Below, one piece after another: positions 6,900-14,320 of a stretch of 16,102 nt of DNA. A model generated the notes under the pieces. It saw nothing but the letters and a program-made list of their open reading frames with translations. It was not told where the DNA came from and did not search any database. Positions within the stretch are counted from its first letter, which is position 1. Each line of letters begins with the position of its first letter. Location of the stretch: positions 1 to 16,102 of the forward strand of contig CAYVNW010000051.1 in the NCBI GenBank assembly GCA_964452915.1, read 5' to 3'. The position numbers were made by a program, and so were the translations under genes. This DNA comes from Colivivens sp964452915 (GTDB taxonomy: Bacteria; Bacteroidota; Bacteroidia; Bacteroidales; Bacteroidaceae).

Positions 6900-9614
6900 T
6901 TATTCTTCATTTCTTGTTTTCAAGCCTGAAACAATTGAGATTATAAGAATAATGAGTAAGACGTAGAAACTTATATTGGCTACCATCTCCGTTTGCTTGA
7001 CTGAAGCAGGATGGAATTCCATGTGGATCGTATGCTTTCCGGCAGGTACATACATACATCTCAGCACATAGTCAGTACGGGCTATCTCTGCTTCCTTTCC
7101 ATCGATGGTTGCCGTCCATCCTGGGTGGTATATCTCTGAGAAGACAATCAAGCCGCCGTTCTTTGAGTTGACCTCATAGTTGACTTCATCTGCAATGAGA
7201 TTAGTCTGAACGACAGTCGCAGAAGAATCGTTGGCGGCAGTATCAAGTTGCTTACCCGCAAATACAGACTGGAAAGACTTATCAATCACAGCTGTATGTC
7301 TCGGATTAACCTTGTGGAGAGCTTCAAGTTCCTCATTAGCATTGTTCACCCATTCCACATTATCAACAAACCATGCATTTCCATAAGCCGCATTATTCTC
7401 AATCGGAATGTGTATGTTATTTTGTCCAGGAAGGATGAACCACCTCGTGTTCAGCATATTAATAACAGGATATATCGAATCTGTATTGATTTTCGTGAAG
7501 TCATATACCGGATAGCCAACTCCTCTTGCCATTGCTGCGGTATCCATGGGAGCAATACGTATAGCATCTATTACATTAGACATTTCAGGTGAGATGCACG
7601 ACTCAATAAGTTCTTGATAGCGCCTGAGTTTTGCGGCATGATACCCACCCACACTACTGTAGAAATATGATGTGGTATTATCATTGAATGTGCTTACAGT
7701 GAAGTTAATTACACGATAATTGCGCTTATCACCCGACTTGGACAATATATATTTGTCAGCATCAGTCTTTTGGATACTTTGTGCCACACGAGGTGCTTCG
7801 AACATTGAATCGTTCAAATAGCGCTTGTTTACTGCCCACATGTCGGCCAGACAAATTATTATAATGTATACGTAGTTAGGAATCATGAAAGTACGTTTCT
7901 TTCCGCGGGCTATACGTAGAAGGAAGAAGCTTCCAAGTAATATGATTATGATTGAGCGCCACGCATCAGACGTAAGCATTGCCGTACGCATTTTGTTCAG
8001 ACTGGTAAGGATATTCTGGGCGGTAGTAGCATCAAAATACCCTTTCTCTGTGTACTGAGCGATTGCATTTCTGTCACTTGAGCTGATGCAATCCCCCAAT
8101 ACTGTATGTGGAGCAACGGCGAACACGAGACAAATAATCAATGTAATCAATACGCTTATAGACAGTGCGTGCATCATTTTTCCACGACTTTTACCGTCAG
8201 CGCATTGTTCAACAAAGCGTTTAAGTCCAAGCATTGCAAGCAAAGGAACGGTGAACTCAGCTACAACAAGAATAGAACTAACCGTTCGGAATTTTGCATA
8301 CATCGGGACATAATCAATGAATAAGTTTGTCAGCCACATGAAGTTTTTACCCCATGCGAGCATAACCGACAGGAGTGTGGCTATAAGCAATGCCCATTTC
8401 AACGGGTTTTTATTTGGCAACACTATAAGCGACAGTACAAACAATAAACACACTAACGCTCCTAAATATACAGGGCCACTTGTTCCAGGCTGTTCTCCCC
8501 AATACTGAGTAAACGCATCATATATTCTGTTGTTTGCTAACAGCGGATCGGCTTTCTTCATAGCTGTCGCATTTTGTGAAAGAGGAACACTTGCGCCACC
8601 CATTACGTTAGGGATAAGAAACGTCCAAGTCTCACCTATTCCATAGCTCCATGCCGTGATGTAAGACCGTTCGAGTCCGCTGTTTGTCTGATCTTCTGTC
8701 TTTCCCGTTTTCACAAGTTCACTTTTTCCGCGCATGGTGTCTTTCGCATATTCGTAAGTGTGATACAAATTCGACGCGTTAAGGCCTACGGCAATAACTG
8801 CAGCTATTAGAACGGCCAAAGAACCTTTCAACCACGACTTGAAATCGAGCGGACGCTCTGCAGGCCTTTTGACAGCTGTTTTCTTCTTCACTACTGACAC
8901 TATTCTTTCCCACAACGTGGAATGTCCGGCAGTCTCTTCTTGGTCAATAGCAACATCTGTCTTTTTGTGCATTATACTTTCTATCAAGAACGCAATCACA
9001 ATGAGGAGTTCCGGCAAAATGAAATAGTAGGTCATTTGGACATGGTTGCTCATTATCTGAAGCGATGCAAACAGTGCAGTAACAGCACATCCCAACAAAT
9101 AACGGCGACGGTAACACAAAACGATGCCTGCTATCGTCGGTGGAATATAGGCGAGCGTCAGTACTTTCCAAATATGCCCCGCAGCTATGATGATGAAAAA
9201 GTAGCTTGAAAAAGCCCACATAATGGCACCCAACGCAGCCATCCACTGTCTAAAATCAAATGCTCTGAGCAATATATAAAATCCGAGCATTGAAATAAAG
9301 ATATAAAAGACATAATCAGGAAGCCATAAATGATATAATTTCTCTATAAACGACATCTTCTTTGTAGAATCATAAGATGGCGCGATTTGGTAGGTAGGCA
9401 TACCACCAAACACACTGTTAGTCCAGCGCGGAGTTTCGCCTCCATGGGTTTCCCGATACTGGTTGATTTCAACTCCCAACCCGTCTGCCGCACCATTGTC
9501 ATGTTGATTCAGCCGACGTCCGTCAATGTCTGCAGGATAGAAATATACTAGTGATATTACTACGAACAATACCACACAGGCAATATCTGCCCACAAATTC
9601 TTCAGTCTTTTCAT
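6900..9614 (-). CDS. YfhO-family multi-pass membrane protein
   Basis: A 904-residue polytopic inner-membrane protein of the YfhO type. These are large GT-C-like proteins; in Firmicutes, YfhO acts in glycosylation of lipoteichoic acid. Bacteroidales have no such acid, so the substrate here is unknown. The first membrane segment is at about 11-27. It is followed by a periplasmic loop with acidic residues (ADIDG, QHDN at 37-40) and GGETPRW...FGGMPTY, typical of the family's N-terminus. Many further hydrophobic segments follow to about residue 600. Then comes a long soluble C-terminal region (about 620-870) with the YfhO-type ending FSEIYHPGWTATIDG and YVPAGKHTIHMEF. One last membrane helix lies at about 877-896. 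It stands alone, with a -7-like box upstream and a strong terminator downstream. A role in envelope glycan or lipid glycosylation is inferred from the family. Confidence 0.85.
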   Translation of the reverse strand: MKRLKNLWADIACVVLFVVISLVYFYPADIDGRRLNQHDNGAADGLGVEINQYRETHGGETPRWTNSVFGGMPTYQIAPSYDSTKKMSFIEKLYHLWLPDYVFYIFISMLGFYILLRAFDFRQWMAALGAIMWAFSSYFFIIIAAGHIWKVLTLAYIPPTIAGIVLCYRRRYLLGCAVTALFASLQIMSNHVQMTYYFILPELLIVIAFLIESIMHKKTDVAIDQEETAGHSTLWERIVSVVKKKTAVKRPAERPLDFKSWLKGSLAVLIAAVIAVGLNASNLYHTYEYAKDTMRGKSELVKTGKTEDQTNSGLERSYITAWSYGIGETWTFLIPNVMGGASVPLSQNATAMKKADPLLANNRIYDAFTQYWGEQPGTSGPVYLGALVCLLFVLSLIVLPNKNPLKWALLIATLLSVMLAWGKNFMWLTNLFIDYVPMYAKFRTVSSILVVAEFTVPLLAMLGLKRFVEQCADGKSRGKMMHALSISVLITLIICLVFAVAPHTVLGDCISSSDRNAIAQYTEKGYFDATTAQNILTSLNKMRTAMLTSDAWRSIIIILLGSFFLLRIARGKKRTFMIPNYVYIIIICLADMWAVNKRYLNDSMFEAPRVAQSIQKTDADKYILSKSGDKRNYRVINFTVSTFNDNTTSYFYSSVGGYHAAKLRRYQELIESCISPEMSNVIDAIRIAPMDTAAMARGVGYPVYDFTKINTDSIYPVINMLNTRWFILPGQNNIHIPIENNAAYGNAWFVDNVEWVNNANEELEALHKVNPRHTAVIDKSFQSVFAGKQLDTAANDSSATVVQTNLIADEVNYEVNSKNGGLIVFSEIYHPGWTATIDGKEAEIARTDYVLRCMYVPAGKHTIHMEFHPASVKQTEMVANISFYVLLIILIISIVSGLKTRNEE

Positions 9615-9640
9615 TATCTGATGTAAATGTTTTTAAATTG

Positions 9641-9648
9641 CAAAGTTA
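9641..9648 (-). promoter_or_regulatory. Possible -7 box for the YfhO-family gene
   Basis: TAACTTTG on the minus strand, 27 nt before the ATG, matches the Bacteroidetes -7 consensus. No TTTG is found 19-21 nt further upstream, so the promoter is incomplete or depends on an activator. Two direct copies of CGATTTATTTT lie further upstream at 9681-9691 and 9709-9719. Confidence 0.45.
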
Positions 9649-9763
9649 ATAATTAATCGATAAATGAACTGCGAGAATAACGATTTATTTTTCCCGACAG
9701 CAAAAGTTCGATTTATTTTATGAAATTATTGAATTCCGCACAATAGAATTATCAATGTTTTGC

Positions 9764-9771
9764 TATATTTG
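9764..9771 (+). promoter_or_regulatory. Possible -7 box for the TM2 gene and operon
   Basis: TATATTTG matches the Bacteroidetes -7 consensus, 25 nt before the ATG. A TTTG box at the expected distance is missing. It is the only promoter-like element seen upstream of the TM2/ATPase/DUF4435/DUF3109 run. Confidence 0.45.
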
Positions 9772-9796
9772 CAATTGATTACAAAAAAAACAATTT

Positions 9797-10144
9797 ATGG
9801 ATAGAGAAAAAATCAACGTGTTTCTTGCGAATAAGAGCGATATGTTTCCCTCTGAATCGTTGCCAATGCTAAAGGAGCGCTTGGAGCAAGCATCCCCAGA
9901 GCAGGACATGGTAATATTGGCAACCAGTTTAACAAGTCCCACAGTTACGTTAATCGTGTCAATCTTTGTGGGTGAGCTTGGCATAGACAGATTTATAATA
10001 GGTGATGTTGGCATCGGAATTGGTAAACTGCTACTCACTCTCTGTTGTGGAATCGGATTTATTTGGTGGCTCATAGATCTGTTCTTGATAATGGGTGCAA
10101 CACGCAAAAAGAATCTCAAAAAAATACTGCTCGCCATAGGGTAA
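9797..10144 (+). CDS. TM2 domain-containing membrane protein
   Basis: A small 115-residue protein with an N-terminal cytoplasmic-type helical region (about 1-45) and a C-terminal TM2 domain. TM2 is a two-helix membrane hairpin whose conserved turn motif is visible here as GIDRFIIGD (62-70), followed by GIGKLLLT and WWLIDLFLIMG (90-100). The first membrane helix spans about 47-61 and the second about 75-98, with a basic tail (RKKNLKK). Biochemical function is unknown for this family. The start at 9797 follows an A-rich leader (AAAAAAAACAATTT) with no Shine-Dalgarno. It is 81 nt upstream of the ATPase gene on the same strand, with no terminator T-run and no second promoter seen between them, so it may head the same transcript. 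Confidence 0.85.
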   Translation: MDREKINVFLANKSDMFPSESLPMLKERLEQASPEQDMVILATSLTSPTVTLIVSIFVGELGIDRFIIGDVGIGIGKLLLTLCCGIGFIWWLIDLFLIMGATRKKNLKKILLAIG

Positions 10145-10225
10145 ACACACATATATATAATAATGTGTATACAAACGTGACTATATAAAGAATTAGCATC
10201 GGTTATCATATAAAAGTCTGACAAT

Positions 10226-11053
10226 ATGAAACAGGCAGAATACATACAAAGCATTGAGATTAAAGCATTATGGAAAGGCGGAAAACATATCAAATGGGAA
10301 CTGCATCCAGATGTAAACATTCTCAGCGGAATAAATGGAGTGGGAAAAAGTACTATCATTAACTATTCCGCAAAGGTATTGAACCAACTTCATAATGGAG
10401 AAATACATGCCGTCGAAGTTGCAGAAGGCGTTACAGTCAAACTGTATCCGGATGATGCGGACTACATGAAATTTGATGTTATCCGCTCGTTCGACCGGCC
10501 CTTACTTAACGGGAACTTGCTTGAAAAATTGTCTGATTCAAGAGTAAAGACAGAACTGGACTGGCAGATCTACAAGTTGCAGAAAAGATATCTTGACTAT
10601 CAAGTGAACATCGGGAACAAAATCATAGAGTTGCTGACCAGCAGTGATGAAACCGAGCATAGAAAGGCGGCACTTGTATCGCAACCCAAAACAAAATTTC
10701 AAGACATCATGGACGATCTGTTCAAGGATACAAACAAGACGATCGACCGCAAGAACAACGAGATACAATTTTTTCAGAATGGAGAAGTACTGACACCATA
10801 TCAGTTATCGTCGGGTGAGAAACAAATGCTGGTCATCATGATGACCGTTTTGGTGGAAAACGGAGAACATTATGCATTACTGATGGATGAGCCGGAAATA
10901 AGTCTGCACATAGAATGGCAAAAAGGACTTTTAGGCTTGATAAGAGAACTGAACCCTAATGCACAAATCATACTTTCAACACACTCACCTGCACTGATTA
11001 TGGATGGATGGATGGATGTGGTAACAGAAGTTGAGGATGTTACGGTAAATTAG
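10226..11053 (+). CDS. SMC/ABC-type AAA ATPase, paired with DUF4435
   Basis: A 275-residue soluble ATPase of the AAA_15/AAA_21-like group. It has Walker A GINGVGKST (35-43), an ABC-type signature LSSGEKQM (194-201), Walker B LLMDEPE with Asp221/Glu222, then EISLH, and a switch motif STHSP with His253. The central insert (about 60-185) is helical and charged and probably carries partner contacts; there is no long coiled coil and no membrane segment. It is not an ABC importer subunit, because no permease is linked. The stop is 2 nt from the DUF4435 start, so the two are almost certainly translated together. In the PARIS anti-phage system an AAA_15 ATPase (AriA) holds a DUF4435 nuclease (AriB) inactive; a similar role here is inferred. 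AriA as I recall it is longer, and this compact version may differ. A (ATGG)4 tract lies near the 3' end. Confidence 0.88.
   Translation: MKQAEYIQSIEIKALWKGGKHIKWELHPDVNILSGINGVGKSTIINYSAKVLNQLHNGEIHAVEVAEGVTVKLYPDDADYMKFDVIRSFDRPLLNGNLLEKLSDSRVKTELDWQIYKLQKRYLDYQVNIGNKIIELLTSSDETEHRKAALVSQPKTKFQDIMDDLFKDTNKTIDRKNNEIQFFQNGEVLTPYQLSSGEKQMLVIMMTVLVENGEHYALLMDEPEISLHIEWQKGLLGLIRELNPNAQIILSTHSPALIMDGWMDVVTEVEDVTVN
11000..11018 (+). repeat. Tetranucleotide ATGG tract inside the ATPase gene
   Basis: Four ATGG units plus ATG, encoding the run around MDGWMD near residues 259-264. Gain or loss of one 4-bp unit would shift the frame: by my reading of the downstream bases, a stop appears at about 11032-11034 after gain and at about 11022-11024 after loss. 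Either way only the last ~10 residues change, but the stop moves ~20-30 nt further from the DUF4435 start. Confidence 0.8.
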
Positions 11054-11055
11054 CG

Positions 11056-12060
11056 ATGCCCAAGAGATTAGTCGATAATGTCAGTTCCAATTACTTTGAA
11101 GCCGCCAACCATATGCGGCCAAAGTGGAAGAAAAATAAAATCATTGTATACGTGGAAAGCTACGATGATATTTTTTTCTGGAGGGACGTATTAGCTGAAT
11201 TTGAAACCGAGGACATTGGATTTGAAGTAGTTTTACCATCACGCTCCAATCTGTCGCGAGGAAAGAAGTCAGCATTAGTCAATCACCTCGGAAAAGGCCT
11301 CGGAACAAGCATGATTGCGTGTGTTGACGCCGATTACGACTATCTTATGCAAGGACATACTGCCGCAAGCAAGGCAATGCTTGATAACCCGTACGTAATT
11401 CATACTTACGTATATGCCATAGAAAATTACCAATGCTATTCTGAAAGCTTGCATAACGTGTGTGTCATGGCAACGCTCAACGATCATCGTATATTTGATT
11501 TCGTCGCTTATCTGAAACTATATTCTCAAATAGTATACGACTTATTTGTATGGTCAATGTGGTTTTATAGAAACAACCGCGGCAACGAATTTCCATTAAC
11601 ATCATTCTGCAACATTACAATGATGCATAATGTCAACATCGCTAATCCGGAAGCCGCACTTGAACATCTACGCAAGGAGGTGAACAGGAAGACTGCCTGG
11701 CTTCAGCGGAACTATCCCGAAGCCAAAGGACAACTCCAGCCACTAAAAAAAGAGCTTGAAGTATTAGGACTAAAACCTGACAATACATATTTATATCTGC
11801 AAGGGCACCATTTGAAAGATAATATTGTGATGCGTGTGCTAGAACCTGTCTGTACTCGGCTACGTAAAGCAAGAGAAAAGGAAATCATACAATTGGCTGA
11901 CCATACTCAGCAAAAAGAGAATGAATTGGCAAGTTACCAGCACAGTATGGCCGAGCTGGACCAGATGCTCCGACGGAACACTGATTATAAGTCAGCACCT
12001 CAATATCAGCAAATACGCACGAGCATAACAGAATTATTGAAGAAAATTGTAGAAACATAA
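11056..12060 (+). CDS. DUF4435 protein, TOPRIM-like putative nuclease (AriB-like)
   Basis: A 334-residue DUF4435 protein. DUF4435 adopts a TOPRIM fold, and in PARIS the DUF4435 subunit AriB is a TOPRIM nuclease that cleaves host tRNA when released from its ATPase. The hallmarks are present: strand-acid motif IIVYVESYDDIFFW with Glu34 and Asp37/Asp38, then IACVDADYDYL with Asp91 and Asp93 as the DxD pair. The family motif YAIENYQCY (120-128) and a C-terminal GHHLKDNIVMRVL (250-262) are also visible. Residues about 265-330 are highly charged and helical, possibly a coiled coil for assembly. No key acidic residue is missing, so it looks catalytically competent. It sits 2 nt after the ATPase and overlaps DUF3109 by one base (TAATG). 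What it cuts, if anything, cannot be read from sequence. A perfect Shine-Dalgarno complement lies inside the gene at 11674-11682. Confidence 0.85.
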   Translation: MPKRLVDNVSSNYFEAANHMRPKWKKNKIIVYVESYDDIFFWRDVLAEFETEDIGFEVVLPSRSNLSRGKKSALVNHLGKGLGTSMIACVDADYDYLMQGHTAASKAMLDNPYVIHTYVYAIENYQCYSESLHNVCVMATLNDHRIFDFVAYLKLYSQIVYDLFVWSMWFYRNNRGNEFPLTSFCNITMMHNVNIANPEAALEHLRKEVNRKTAWLQRNYPEAKGQLQPLKKELEVLGLKPDNTYLYLQGHHLKDNIVMRVLEPVCTRLRKAREKEIIQLADHTQQKENELASYQHSMAELDQMLRRNTDYKSAPQYQQIRTSITELLKKIVET

Positions 12061-12641
12061 TGGTTGAGATACAAAACACTTTGGTATCGCTGGATCTATT
12101 TTCAGAGAAATTCTGCTGTAACCTTCCGATGTGCAAAGGTTGTTGCTGCATTGAAGGTGATGCAGGAGCACCGGTGGAAATGGATGAGATAGCAGAAATG
12201 GAAGAGGCACTAAACGTAATTTGGAACGAGCTGAATCCAAAAGCCCAAAAAGTCATAAAGGAAAGCGGCATAGTATATCCGGACGCATCAGGAGAATTGG
12301 TTACAAATTTAATCGACAATAGAGATTGCGTATTTGCGCAACATACAGACAACGGCGGATATTATTGCGTATTCGATAAAGCCTATAGAGAACATCGCAT
12401 TTCATTCCAAAAACCTATCTCTTGCCATTTATATCCTGTCAGACTAAAATTGATAGGCGGAATGATCGGCGTCAACTACGACCGGTGGAATATATGCCAG
12501 TGCGGTATAGAACTGGGCAATAAGCTCGGACTGCCACTTTATAAATTTTTGAAAGAACCATTGATACGAAGATTCGGCGAAGAATGGTGGAATGAATGTG
12601 ATCTTACTGCAAAGGAACTGGGCAAAGCAGGCTATTTATGA
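12060..12641 (+). CDS. DUF3109 cysteine-rich protein (YkgJ-like cluster)
   Basis: A 193-residue soluble protein of the DUF3109 family, related to the YkgJ-type CxxxCxxC proteins thought to bind zinc or an iron-sulfur cluster. Twelve cysteines are present. An N-terminal cluster FCCNLPMCKGCCCIEGDAG has Cys19, 20, 25, 28, 29 and 30. Then come Cys90 in RDCVF, Cys103, Cys122 in KPISCHLYPVR, and Cys146/148 in CQCG. The CHLYP motif is diagnostic. No membrane segment is seen. The start codon shares its A with the stop of DUF4435 (TAATG), which indicates translational coupling. Members are common in Bacteroidetes and of unknown function. The gene may be an unrelated core gene that happens to share the transcript, or a redox/metal-sensing partner of the ATPase pair. 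Confidence 0.85.
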   Translation: MVEIQNTLVSLDLFSEKFCCNLPMCKGCCCIEGDAGAPVEMDEIAEMEEALNVIWNELNPKAQKVIKESGIVYPDASGELVTNLIDNRDCVFAQHTDNGGYYCVFDKAYREHRISFQKPISCHLYPVRLKLIGGMIGVNYDRWNICQCGIELGNKLGLPLYKFLKEPLIRRFGEEWWNECDLTAKELGKAGYL

Positions 12642-12659
12642 AATAATGACTGTAAAATA

Positions 12660-12691
12660 TTTGCAAGAACCATTTTAAATTAATAACTTTG
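12660..12691 (+). promoter_or_regulatory. Promoter of the TrpB2-type gene
   Basis: TTTG (12660-12663), 20 nt, TAACTTTG (12684-12691), ending 38 nt before the ATG. It separates this gene from the DUF3109 operon, although no hairpin terminator is seen between 12641 and 12660. Confidence 0.75.
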
Positions 12692-12729
12692 CAAGCAAAC
12701 TGATATCAATAACTTTATACATATTAATT

Positions 12730-14103
12730 ATGGAAGACAAGAAAATCCCCTACAAAATTTATTTGAGCGAGGAAGAAATTCCAACTCAGTGGTATAACGT
12801 GCGCGCAGATATGAAAAACAAACCTGCCCCATTACTCAATCCGGGAACAGGAAAACCACTAAAGCCAGAAGAATTAGAACCAATCTTCTGTAAAGAACTG
12901 GTAAAACAAGAACTTGATGACACTACAAAATGGATAGACATACCTGAAGAGGTCCTCAATTTTTATAAAATGTACCGTCCGTCTCCTCTTGTTAGAGCTT
13001 ACTTCTTAGAGAAAGCACTTGATACCCCTGCACACATCTATTATAAATTTGAAGGTAATAACACTTCGGGCAGCCACAAACTAAATTCAGCCATTGCCCA
13101 AGCATATTACGCGAAAAAACAAGGGCTGAAAGGAGTAACGACAGAAACCGGCGCAGGACAATGGGGCACTGCATTGAGCATGGCATGTGCTTACTTTGGT
13201 CTTGACTGCCATGTTTACATGGTTAAGGTATCATATGAGCAGAAACCATTCCGACGTGAAGTCATGCGTACATATGGAGCACAGGTTACCCCTTCACCGA
13301 GTGACACTACAAATATTGGACGTAAGATTCGGGCAGAACACCCAGGAACAACAGGCTCACTTGGATGCGCTATTTCAGAAGCTGCCGAAGCAGCTGTAAC
13401 ACATGAAGGTTATAGATACGAACTGGGATCTGTCCTGAACCAAGTTCTCCTGCATCAGACCATTATAGGTCTTGAAACCAAGAAAGCATTAGAAAAATAC
13501 AATATAAAGGCAGATATAATCATTGGCTGTGCAGGTGGAGGATCAAACCTTGGAGGACTTACCTCACCATTCCTTGGAGAAATATTGCGCGGTGAAAATG
13601 ACTATAAGATCATCGCAGTAGAACCGGCGTCGTGCCCTAGTTTCACCAGAGGGAAGTTTGCTTATGATTTCTGTGATACAGGAATGATATGCCCACTTGC
13701 AAAAATGTATACACTCGGAAGCCAGTTCATACCATCCCCTAACCATGCCGGAGGACTGCGTTTCCACGGTATGAGCACAATACTTTCACAACTCTACGCT
13801 GATGATTTGTTCGAAGCGAGAGCTGTGGAACAAACTTCAGTTTTCGATGCAGCCGTTAAATTTGCCCGTGTGGAAGGTATTCTGCCTGCACCGGAAAGTA
13901 GTCACGCTATTAAAGTGGCCATTGACGAGGCACTGAAATGCAAAGAAACTGGAGAAGCAAAGAATATTGTATTCGGTTTGACAGGAACAGGATACTTCGA
14001 CTTAGTGGCATATGAACAATACAACAACAAGACCATGACCGATGTAATTCCAACGGATGAGCAAATCGCTGAAAGCCTCGCAAAATTACCGAGTGTTGAA
14101 TAA
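12730..14103 (+). CDS. trpB: TrpB2-type tryptophan synthase beta chain
   Basis: PLP enzyme that joins indole and serine to make tryptophan. The 457-residue length and the N-terminal extension (YNVRADM, PLLNPGTGKPLKPEEL) mark it as the TrpB2 / TrpB-like class rather than the ~400-residue TrpB1. PLP is bound by Lys117 in GSHKLNSA. The catalytic Glu139 lies in TETGAGQWG, and the phosphate cup is GCAGGGSN (266-273). The ending FGLTGTGYFDL is the C-terminal PLP region. TrpB2 enzymes usually lack a tight TrpA partner and may salvage indole. Here no trpA or other trp gene adjoins, and the gene has its own promoter and terminator, so salvage is plausible. No leader peptide or attenuator fits in the ~38-nt leader. 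The start ATG follows an A/T-rich leader without Shine-Dalgarno. Confidence 0.93.
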   Translation: MEDKKIPYKIYLSEEEIPTQWYNVRADMKNKPAPLLNPGTGKPLKPEELEPIFCKELVKQELDDTTKWIDIPEEVLNFYKMYRPSPLVRAYFLEKALDTPAHIYYKFEGNNTSGSHKLNSAIAQAYYAKKQGLKGVTTETGAGQWGTALSMACAYFGLDCHVYMVKVSYEQKPFRREVMRTYGAQVTPSPSDTTNIGRKIRAEHPGTTGSLGCAISEAAEAAVTHEGYRYELGSVLNQVLLHQTIIGLETKKALEKYNIKADIIIGCAGGGSNLGGLTSPFLGEILRGENDYKIIAVEPASCPSFTRGKFAYDFCDTGMICPLAKMYTLGSQFIPSPNHAGGLRFHGMSTILSQLYADDLFEARAVEQTSVFDAAVKFARVEGILPAPESSHAIKVAIDEALKCKETGEAKNIVFGLTGTGYFDLVAYEQYNNKTMTDVIPTDEQIAESLAKLPSVE

Positions 14104-14133
14104 TAACGACACAATACGTAGACTTTGATAAAT

Positions 14134-14173
14134 AGGAGTGTCAGATATTAAATTAAGGCACTCCTTTTTCTAT
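14134..14173 (+). terminator. Intrinsic terminator of the TrpB2-type gene
   Basis: A 9-bp stem, AGGAGTGTC (14134-14142) with GGCACTCCT (14157-14165), one G-U wobble, 14-nt loop, followed by TTTTTCTATTAT. It lies 31 nt after the stop. Confidence 0.85.
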
Positions 14174-14222
14174 TATATAATAAGGTGTCGTAGCAACAAA
14201 ATGAAAAAACACAAAAAATTTT

Positions 14223-14253
14223 TTTGTGGTTTGACAAAATAGATGTAACTTTG
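14223..14253 (+). promoter_or_regulatory. Promoter of rpsU
   Basis: TTTG (14223-14226), exactly 19 nt, TAACTTTG (14246-14253): a textbook Bacteroidetes primary promoter. Transcription should begin at about 14258-14260, giving a ~60-nt leader. Confidence 0.85.
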
Positions 14254-14259
14254 CGGTCC

Positions 14260-14275
14260 AATGGGTAAAACCATT
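14260..14275 (+). promoter_or_regulatory. Hairpin at the 5' end of the rpsU leader
   Basis: AATGG (14260-14264) and CCATT (14271-14275) form a 5-bp stem with loop GTAAAA. It would sit at or within a few bases of the mRNA 5' end, where it could protect the transcript or serve as a binding site. The rest of the leader is A-rich and unstructured, with no Shine-Dalgarno. Confidence 0.5.
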
Positions 14276-14320
14276 ATAAAAACCACTTAATTTAATAAAC
14301 AAACTTAAAAAGAAAGATTC

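Noticed and set aside
10147..10168. Terminator after the TM2 gene (ACACAT/ATGTGT)
   Set aside because: Weak 6-bp A/T-rich stem with a 10-nt loop and no T-run.
9763..10359. Minus-strand open frame (198 codons) across the TM2 gene and the start of the ATPase gene
   Set aside because: It is antisense to two recognised genes and covers their promoter; the hydrophobic look comes from the reverse complement of A/T-rich sequence.
10226..11053. ABC transporter ATP-binding subunit
   Set aside because: The ABC-like signature is present, but there is no permease; the partner is a TOPRIM-like DUF4435 protein, and the DEPEISLH/STHSP pattern is of the SMC/OLD-like ATPase class.
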